A stretch of 64,000 bases of DNA from NCBI GenBank assembly GCA_021399445.1, contig JAJTUQ010000005.1:3844001-3908000 (forward strand), in the 5' to 3' direction. A program made the translations under genes and the position numbers. Below are positions 56,855 to 64,000 of the stretch, one piece after another (the stretch's first letter is position 1; each line of letters opens with the position of its first letter). The notes under the pieces were generated by a model. That model saw only the letters and a program-made list of their open reading frames with translations. It ran no database searches and was not told where the DNA came from. The DNA comes from Xylogone sp. PMI_703. Lineage: Eukaryota > Ascomycota > Leotiomycetes.

Positions 56855-57215
56855 GGTTGCATAAAGAGATGGATACAGGTCTAGAATCAGATTAAGCCAC
56901 AGATGTGTTTTTGAGCTCTATCGCGAGATCCGGCGATGTTTTTTGAGTTCTGCGCCGCAACTTGCTACCCCTCGACATATGACGCTAATGAAGCTCTCAA
57001 AGATTGCGGGAGCTATTGGAATGCGGCCGAGGAGGGGCATGTTGAGCGGCAGTTGCCCTGTCAACCACTAGCGCACAAATTTGTTGTCACTTCATCTAGA
57101 CCTCCAGATCCAACTCCGGGATTCTCTTTTACCTTCATACTAACCAGCAGCAAAACGGTGCTTCTAATTATTCCAGGCGGTTTCATCTTCATTATATTTA
57201 CATCGTTTCACAACA
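56855..57215. promoter_or_regulatory. Divergent promoter, TIP41 / Aurora kinase
   Basis: A shared 361-bp upstream region. The frame 56936-57247 runs through it into the kinase start and is not a separate gene. Confidence 0.45.
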
Positions 57216-58577
57216 ATGGCAGCACGCGTACTCGAATCTCGTTTTGAGCAACTGTCAATGAACGATGAAAACGACCCTGGCGATGGAAGCAAGGTGTATC
57301 AAAAATCAAAGGTATATTATAGTCGGAACTATATACTCGCTCTTGATGATAAAACCCATACGCTAATATGATTATAGATGTTGTCATCATCAAGCTCTTC
57401 TCAAAACTCTCAACTGCAGGGCACTAGTCGGTCCAACCTTCTTAAGATGGCACTTCAAAATCAGAACACCAACACTGTCGCTACTGTCACAGTTCCTTCG
57501 CAGGCTGCACAGTGGAGAGCTTCGAATATGCCAGCTGGTCCTGGCTCGCCCCCAAGAAAAGCATTACCGTCCGGCTCGTCACGAGGATCATCAGACGAGT
57601 TGGTCAGATTGGAACGAAAATCAAACCCTCTGTACGATCAACCCTCTGCTCCAAAACAATTTCATCTTGGCATGTTTGAGATTGGACGACCACTCGGTAA
57701 GGGTAAATTTGGTCGTGTTTATCTTGCGAGAGAACGGAGTTCCGGTTTCGTATGCGCCTTGAAAGTTCTCCACAAGCACGAACTCCAACAAGGCAAGGTT
57801 GAGAAGCAAGTGAGAAGAGAAATTGAAATCCAGAGCAATTTAAGGCATCCGAATATTCTCCAGCTCTTTGGACATTTCCATGATACTAAGAGAGTGTTTC
57901 TGATCCTCGAGTTTGCTGGAAAGGGAGAGCTTTACAAGCATCTTCGCCGGGAAAACCGTTTTCCCGAATGGAAGGCTGCTCAGTATATCGCCCAGATGGC
58001 TGCAGCTCTGAAATACTTGCATAAGAAGCATGTTATGCATCGCGATATCAAGCCAGAAAATATCCTCGTCGGAATACATGGAGAGATAAAGATTTCTGAT
58101 TTCGGATGGAGCGTACATGCACCAAACAACAGGCGGAACACAATGTGTGGGACCCTTGACTATTTACCACCAGAGATGATTAAGCCTGGGAGTCAAGATA
58201 ACTATTATAATGAGAAAGTCGACTTATGGAGTTTGGGCGTTTTGACATATGAATTTTTAGTTGGCGAGGCGCCATTCGAAGATACCCCCGTGATGACACA
58301 GAGGAGGATAGCAAGAGGCGAGATGACCATACCACCCTTTGTGAGCCCAGAGGCAAGAGATCTAATCAAGAGAGTAAGACCTATCTTTTGATGCTGATTA
58401 GAGTCGGTTACTAACTTCCCATAGCTTCTTGTCCTTGACCCTGAGAAACGTATTCCCCTTGAGCAGGTTCAAAAGCATCCATGGATCATAAAACACTGCG
58501 TCAAAGGGGAGCGTGCTTTTCAGAGAGACTCCAAATCTACTGGTAGCAAGTCATCAATTGAAAGCCAGGATGAGTAG
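57216..58577 (+). CDS. IPL1: Aurora-family serine/threonine kinase
   Basis: Three exons: 57216-57311, 57378-58373, 58425-58577, giving 414 aa. It controls chromosome bi-orientation and cytokinesis in the chromosomal passenger complex; most ascomycetes have one Aurora. The N-terminal ~130 residues are disordered (Ser/Gln/Asn-rich). The kinase domain runs from ~133 to 390: G-loop [15 protein letters not shown], Lys161 in [14 protein letters not shown] with Asp255, DFGWSVHAP with Asp273, and activation-loop Thr287 in [26 protein letters not shown] and [13 protein letters not shown] are Aurora-specific. It ends with the usual HPWI segment and a Ser-rich tail. Confidence 0.95.
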
Positions 58578-58766
58578 CATGCATGCATTACGAGCGGGCG
58601 TTTGGGTAGGGATATAGGAGTTTTGTAGGCACATGTTTTGTTCTAATTTGGAGTTGGAAGGGTTATTGTATTCCTATGCGCCTATGCTAAATCAAGGTGA
58701 CCACGAAGAAACTATTTTGATTACAGTGGTAGAATATACGTAAGGATATCGTTGCATCGTCATCAG

Positions 58767-59550
58767 TTATTTGTAGATTTCGTCGAAAGGTCTCGTGTCG
58801 TTATAGCATGAATCCCAGACCTCATTCACTACCTTGACAGCCTGAACATCATCTTTGCAAGAAGGCCTATTCATTACTGATCTTACTGCCCGAGCGCGAA
58901 CACAATTTTGCTGCTGTTGCGTTACCGTCCAATTGTTCCTTGTGAAGAATTCTCGGGTCCATCTACATTCGCCGCTCAAAGTCGATGCCCGAATCTACTT
59001 TGAGTTAGCCATGCCATAATCGCAGGTTGTTAAATTTTACCTCTGTGCATGCTGCATGCCTCAAATCTGCCCAATCGACTTTAAATCTCAAATGATCCCA
59101 AGCATGTACCATTTCATGCGCCAATGTATCCTCTAAATGACTCTGACTTCGCATCTCATTGGCGCAAATCTCGATACCGTGGTCTGGACTGAATCCCCCT
59201 CCTCTTCTAGTCCGCCTTCCATTCTCATCAATTTTCGTGGGACATCTCCGACACCTCACATTCTGTTCGTTCAAGTCACCATTAAGGTCCTTGATATTCT
59301 GGTTCAGAAACCGTATTATGGGTGAATATTTGAGTAGGTAATCCCGCCATTCCTCGCAGCGCGCACAATCCCGAGCTTCATTTCTGACATATGCGTCCTC
59401 CCGGAATCGGTCTTTACCTTCGTCTGTCATCTGCCCTGTCAAAATATTGAAGTAATTCCTCCATCTCGCTGTTGGATCGTATCCAGTCTTCGTTGGGTCA
59501 TTCTCTGGATTGGGAGCTTGGGGAGGCCCAGCAGCAGACCCATCCGCCAT
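58767..59550 (-). CDS. ATP23: Mitochondrial inner membrane metallopeptidase ATP23
   Basis: Two exons on the minus strand: 59550-59041 and 58994-58767, giving 245 aa. In the intermembrane space it processes the Atp6 precursor and acts as an assembly chaperone for the ATP synthase Fo part. The zinc site HEMVH is at residues 145-149 within [18 protein letters not shown]. Twin cysteine pairs ([13 protein letters not shown]) and the C-terminal CxnC cysteines (GECRW; QNCVRAR; SCKDD; DSCYND) fit Mia40-dependent import. The N-terminal ~25 residues are Pro/Ala-rich with no classical presequence. Divergent from PRO1. Confidence 0.94.
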
Positions 59551-59853
59551 ATCTATGAAATTGACTACAATGATCAACTCTGGAATACGAAAGGCGTACT
59601 ATGACTTGATATGTCGCTCACAGGGCGTTCACCTCTGAGGTTGTTGATCTTTGATAAATTGAGGAAAGCGGTGACTGTTTTCGGATAAACAGGCATTATT
59701 CTGCCGCACCGGTTTCGCACAGGCACAGGGCCAGAATTCGGGGTCGAGTCATATTACACGACTTTAGCGGTCAAAACGACCTAAACGGCCTGCAGTGTTG
59801 TATATTGCATTTTGAGAAGATATGTTTCTCTCTTCAAAATCCAATCCATCAAG
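59551..59853. promoter_or_regulatory. Divergent promoter, ATP23 / PRO1
   Basis: A shared 303-bp upstream region, GC-richer in the middle. No distinct motif is recognised. Confidence 0.4.
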
Positions 59854-61387
59854 ATGAAGGGTCCTAAGTCATTGACTGTTGTGATAAAGCTTGGTATGTG
59901 TACCTTCACAATTTCTATTACAAGGGTGTTATCTGATATAGTACTCAGGAACAAGCTCTATTGTTGATGAGAAAACTCACAAACCACTTTTATCAACTCT
60001 TAGTCTCATTGTCGAGACTGCGGTAAAACTCCGTGAAGATGGCCACAAAGTAATTATTGTATCTTCTGGAGCCATTGGAGTCGGTCTACAACGAATGGAC
60101 ATGGAGAAGCGACCCAAACACCTACGAGCACTACAGGTATGACTTCCTTTCTTAATATAAAGGCAGCATTCTAAGTTGGTTCTACAGGCTCTAGCCGCCA
60201 TTGGCCAATGCAAACTTATAAGTCTTTGGGATTTTCTTTTTGCACAATCCCGGCAACCTATTGCACAGATTCTACTCACAAGAGGTGACATTGCCGCCGT
60301 GAGTTGACTCAATTTGTTTTGAGCGTAATCATATTCTAATTTTCAAAGCGCACTCAATATCGTAATGCTCAAAATACATTAACGGAGCTTCTTGAGATGG
60401 GAGTGATTCCCATAGTCAATGAAAATGATACCATTGCTGTCTCAGAAATCAAATTTGGAGACAATGATACACTTTCAGCAATTACTGCAGCAATGGTTCA
60501 TGCAGACTATCTCTTCCTGATGACGGATGTCGATTGTTTATATACGAAAAACCCAAGAGTGTATCCCGATGCTCAACCTATTGAGGTGGTTGAAGACTTG
60601 AATGCATTGCAAGCGGATGGTATGTATATATACACGGCCTCACGACCTTCAGAATGAATACTAACCTACCCAAGTCTCTAGTGCAGGCTCAAGTTTAGGT
60701 ACTGGGGGGATGTCAACCAAATTGGTAGCTGCACGACTGGCAACCGCGGCTGGCATCACTACTATCATTACTCGATCATCAAATCCTGGCAACATTGTAA
60801 GCATTGTTCGATATCTTCAGTCGAAGAAAGCAGTAACTCCTCGATCCGGCACCGGCACCCCTACCACTGGCAAAGCAACACCCACCGAAGAAGCACTTTC
60901 GGCTTCTATGGCATTATTAAATGCGGAAGAATTGAAGGCTCCATTGCATACTCGTTTTCTTGCCTCATCACAGCCGATCCGAGACCGTCATTTCTGGCTA
61001 CTTCACGGTCTGGCAGTACATGGCACATTATATATCGATACAGGTGCCCACAAAGCACTACTAAATAAGGCCGGTCTCCTTCCTGTTGGTGTAGTAGACG
61101 TAGAAGGCACATTTGGACAGCATGAAGCGGTTCGTCTTGTAGTCGTGGACAGGAATGCAAAGCCTCCAGGAGATGCGCCATTCTCATGGGAAGGACAAGG
61201 AATAGAAGTAGGAAGAGCCCTGGTCAATTATACCTCTACTCAGATATCCTGCATCAAAGGAGTGAAGAGTTCTGAAATTCAAGGACTTTTGGGATATTCG
61301 GATAGTGAATACGTGGCGTTTAGGGAATATGTCAGCTTCTTCACTCAGGAAAGTCGTCCTGCTACGCCGAGTTTCGACCGTGTTTGA
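59854..61387 (+). CDS. PRO1: Glutamate 5-kinase with PUA domain
   Basis: Five exons: 59854-59893, 59949-60136, 60188-60298, 60349-60619, 60687-61387, giving 436 aa. The first step of proline synthesis (ATP + glutamate to glutamyl-5-phosphate), cytosolic. The amino-acid kinase fold starts TVVIKLGTSSIV (rebuilt across intron 1). [28 protein letters not shown] and [10 protein letters not shown] line the active site. [20 protein letters not shown] (rebuilt across intron 4) is the signature. A linker of ~60 residues rich in Thr/Pro/Gly precedes the C-terminal PUA domain ([20 protein letters not shown] onward). For intron 4 the acceptor at 60686 is used, because the AG at 60680 leads to a stop. Confidence 0.95.
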
Positions 61388-61758
61388 AAGTATATTGCAT
61401 TAGTGGTGTTTGGGTTAAAATTAGGCGTTCAAAATTGGAAATTAGATACCATTTTAGAGGAAATGAAAATAAAGTTTTCAGAACAGAAAGCTCAAAGAGC
61501 TGCGTTAATTCACTCAGTTAGGTATCACTTTTAGCCAAACAGATAACATGATGCATGGGTACTAACTCAAGAAGCGTAATGAAAGCGGTATACTAAGTAT
61601 AACCGGTGCTCCAATGCAACATCCCAACATGACTATTAACCCAAGCCACGGGCCAAACTCCAAGCTACTAATTATAGAATCACAGCCAATTCTTTGCTTT
61701 ACCTAAACATCATTCAAAGCCAACCCGAAACTCCGTCAACCCTCACGACGAAAATGAA
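61388..61758. other. Convergent 3' flanks, PRO1 / nuclear protein gene
   Basis: 371 bp of AT-rich sequence. No gene is seen. Confidence 0.45.
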
Positions 61759-63507
61759 TCATCTGCCACCTATGGGCGAGCTGCTACTAGCAGTGATCTC
61801 TTCGAAATCAAGTTCCCACTTATCAACTTCGGCGAATTTACGGGTCGCCCTTTTCAGTTCTTTTCCAACTCTTTCCTCTAATTCTTGGCTATTCTCCGTT
61901 TCCTCGAATTCATCGTCCCTGCTTGGTAGCAAGCTATCATTCAGATCAACCCCCTCATTCTCTTTGTCCGAAGCAGGATTTCCTCGTGCCTCATAGGTCT
62001 TCTCTGGAGCAGGTTGGGACTTTAACCTAGCCCGTGATTTTGCCTTCGCAGCTGTCCTCTTCATTCCTGGCACTCTGGAAGTGCTTCTTTGATTACGATT
62101 AGATATGTGAATAGGCATATGGGTCAATTCGTCTTCATCAGACGCGAGGCTAGATATATCATTCTCGTCGTCTGAACTAACGTCAAAAGGATCGCGAATA
62201 TCCCTGTGACGTCTTCGTGGAAGGAAGGACTGAAGCTGAGCTGTTGGTAATCTCGATGGTGGAGGAGGTGGCGTTTTCGTCCTCGGCCTGGGACGCCTTG
62301 AAGTTCGGAGATTTGGAGAATGTGTAAGGGATGGCGGAGAAGATGGCGGTGATTCTTCAAATCGGCGCGTTGGCGTTGTAGCACGTAGCTGATTGCGCGT
62401 CCGGGATCTTAATTGGTGAAGGGCTCTTGCCAGAACAGGGCTGCTGTCTTGAGAGCTAATACTCAAAGGAGGAGCCATCGTATCGCTCACAATATCTGGG
62501 GTCACAGCTCGACTATCTCTCGGAGGTAATTGCTGAGTGGGAGATATCACCTCATCAGCCTCACTAACAGGACTAGAATTTGAAGGCGGTGCATTCAACG
62601 GAGAAGAGCTTTTCGGTGACGACAGGGGGCTGGATTGGGGAACCTGGACATCTGAAAGTTTTCGCTTCCGTGAATTTGAAGACGTAGCAGCAGGCACTGT
62701 CTTTGATATATTTAACGGAGTCGATTCATCATCAGGGTTGAAATCATCTTCCGTATCATAATCGGGCCTAAGCCGCTTGTTTCCTGTACCTCCATTGCTC
62801 CCGCGACGCCGTCCTCTTTCAACCGTGCCAGTATCGTATGTACCACGTGATATTGTAGGTGTCGATGAATATAATTCCAATCCAGCACTACTCGGGCGAG
62901 CAGATGCAGGACCGCGCCCCATTATGCTAGGTTGTCGAGGCCTACGTTTGAAAGCACCTATGGCGAGGGAGGATGTGTTCTTGGGGCCGACACTTGTGAG
63001 GCCGGTTCCTTCCGCAATATCAGAGTCGATACTGCTAGATCTACCTCTTCCTGCACGTCCAAGTATACTTGGCTGTCGAGGTCTCCTCCTGAAGTTGCCA
63101 ATGGATATTAGAGAGCTGTCCATTCCGGGCGTCTCCCTACCTCTTCTACCCACCTCAACATCGCTGCTAGACGCGTCAAGGTTTCCCAAGCTCAAACTTG
63201 AGTCATCAATCGGCTCCATAACTGGTTGCTTGGGTAGTTCTTGGGTTTCTGCTTCTAATGCGCCCTCTATTGCAGCATTCAATGCTTGCTGCATTCCTGT
63301 TTCCATTGACAGTTCGCGACCTTTTCCTTTACCAACAGACTGCACCTTAGGAATGTCACCCTCTCGGTCGCTGGCGTCATATAATGAGTCGAATGATGGC
63401 TCCCTAGCTTTCGTTTTTGAGTTACGTGTAGATGCATCTTTAGCTGGCTTTCGAATTCGAGGCGCTGGTGCAGATGGCGCAACCTTTGTGCGCTTTGGTC
63501 GAGGCAT
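61759..63507 (-). CDS. Large disordered, probably nuclear protein with repeated FRRRPRQPSI motif
   Basis: Single exon of 582 aa. It begins MPRPKRTKVAPSAPAPRIRK. Two copies of a motif (F-R/K-R-R-P-R-Q-P-S-I-L/M-G-R, each preceded by SSL-x-IG) lie around residues 136-156 and 178-197. The rest is rich in Ser, Pro and Arg with many SP/TP sites and several basic clusters (RRRGS, NKRLRPD, SRKRKLSD) that could act as nuclear signals. The only ordered-looking part is the acidic/helical C-terminus (ELEERVGKELKRATRKFAEV, then DKWELDFEEI). It resembles fungal chromatin- or kinetochore-associated proteins in style, but I cannot assign a family. Confidence 0.75.
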   Translation of the reverse strand: MPRPKRTKVAPSAPAPRIRKPAKDASTRNSKTKAREPSFDSLYDASDREGDIPKVQSVGKGKGRELSMETGMQQALNAAIEGALEAETQELPKQPVMEPIDDSSLSLGNLDASSSDVEVGRRGRETPGMDSSLISIGNFRRRPRQPSILGRAGRGRSSSIDSDIAEGTGLTSVGPKNTSSLAIGAFKRRPRQPSIMGRGPASARPSSAGLELYSSTPTISRGTYDTGTVERGRRRGSNGGTGNKRLRPDYDTEDDFNPDDESTPLNISKTVPAATSSNSRKRKLSDVQVPQSSPLSSPKSSSPLNAPPSNSSPVSEADEVISPTQQLPPRDSRAVTPDIVSDTMAPPLSISSQDSSPVLARALHQLRSRTRNQLRATTPTRRFEESPPSSPPSLTHSPNLRTSRRPRPRTKTPPPPPSRLPTAQLQSFLPRRRHRDIRDPFDVSSDDENDISSLASDEDELTHMPIHISNRNQRSTSRVPGMKRTAAKAKSRARLKSQPAPEKTYEARGNPASDKENEGVDLNDSLLPSRDDEFEETENSQELEERVGKELKRATRKFAEVDKWELDFEEITASSSSPIGGR

Positions 63508-64000
63508 AACTGCCGGAATTCTAGGGTATAGTTTATATGATATTTAAGAGTCGAATTTTCTATCGCATCGTGATTTGAGTGAGTGGCGTAAATTCTGAGA
63601 GGTTGGGGTGGTTTAAGTTGGAGCTCCAGACGCGACGACGCGACTTTCTGTTTTCGACTCCCCCACCTGAATAAGCGAGAAATTTGGTCTGGAGCGTAGA
63701 TCGTTAGCCTCTCTGACATCAGCGACATTGCTTTCACTTAACGTTAAATTAACTCCCTAAGTTAACACATAAAGAGGACGCTGGATTGCCTCTGCTCTAA
63801 CACTACTGCTAAGTGTTGCATTTTGCTTCTTTATTAATTGATTGCACATCTCATTGGCCTTTTAACAATTACGCCAATCCTGATATATGTCTAACAAGAC
63901 TGTCGTATACATAGAGATAGATAATTAATTAGCTCCCTTTAAGAGGGAAATTCATGGCGGTGGTGTTACATTATCCTCTACGTGGCCCCTACGCCTTTTC
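63508..64000. other. Upstream region at the window edge
   Basis: Promoter of the nuclear protein gene. The minus-strand frame reaching 63737 overlaps its start and is not a gene. No other feature is seen up to the window end. Confidence 0.4.

Overview
The window is nuclear DNA of a filamentous ascomycete (Pezizomycotina; a Leotiomycete-like gene set is my guess, not something the sequence proves). Genes are interrupted by short introns (about 43-120 nt) with GTRNGT-type donors and CTAAC/CTAAT-like branch sites. Genes lie on both strands without operons. Several families are typical of filamentous fungi: a KRE9/KNH-type secreted protein, an MGST3-type MAPEG enzyme, calpain-like proteases, and proline-, serine- or asparagine-rich nuclear proteins. 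No rRNA, tRNA, CRISPR array or intact transposon was recognised. Exon joins were worked out by hand from splice signals, reading phase and family similarity.

Layout. 0.2-6.2 kb: a ThDP-dependent enzyme (+), an aminopeptidase P (-) and a PHO80/PREG-type cyclin (-). 7.7-16.2 kb: a KRE9-like secreted protein (-), cystathionine beta-synthase (+), a stretch at 11.5-12.9 kb that looks like a decayed gene (-), a microsomal-type epoxide hydrolase (+) and an MGST3-like MAPEG protein (-). 17-27.7 kb: POL4 (-), TFIIE-alpha (-), PUS1 (+), MED22 (-) and twinfilin (+). 28-35.5 kb: the mitochondrial succinate/fumarate carrier (-), DHFR (+), the complex III chaperone CBP3 (-) and mitochondrial beta-ketoacyl-ACP synthase (+). 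35.9-38.9 kb: a large calpain-like protease (-). 38.9-42.8 kb: the longest gene-poor stretch. 42.8-50 kb: a conserved protein of unknown function (+), a membrane-anchored YjbQ/UPF0047 protein (-), a frame-disrupted small secreted cysteine-rich protein (+), CFIm25 (-), complex I subunit NDUFS6 (-) and an MPP6-type protein with a zinc knuckle (+). 50.8-63.5 kb: the insulysin STE23 (-), TIP41 (-), Aurora kinase (+), ATP23 (-), glutamate 5-kinase (+) and a large disordered, probably nuclear protein (-).

Most of the window is housekeeping: transcription (TFIIE, MED22, CFIm25), RNA modification and exosome function (PUS1, MPP6), mitochondrial assembly and transport (SFC1, CBP3, CEM1, NDUFS6, ATP23), and cell-cycle or nutrient signalling (PHO80, TIP41, Aurora). 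CBS, epoxide hydrolase and MAPEG form a loose sulfur/glutathione/detoxification neighbourhood. I found no clear multi-gene novel system. The most promising leads are the cysteine-rich secreted protein split by a one-base frame break, the decayed locus at 11.5-12.9 kb, the membrane-anchored YjbQ protein, the repeat-motif nuclear protein at 61.8-63.5 kb, and the unexplained coding-like stretch at 40.3-40.7 kb.
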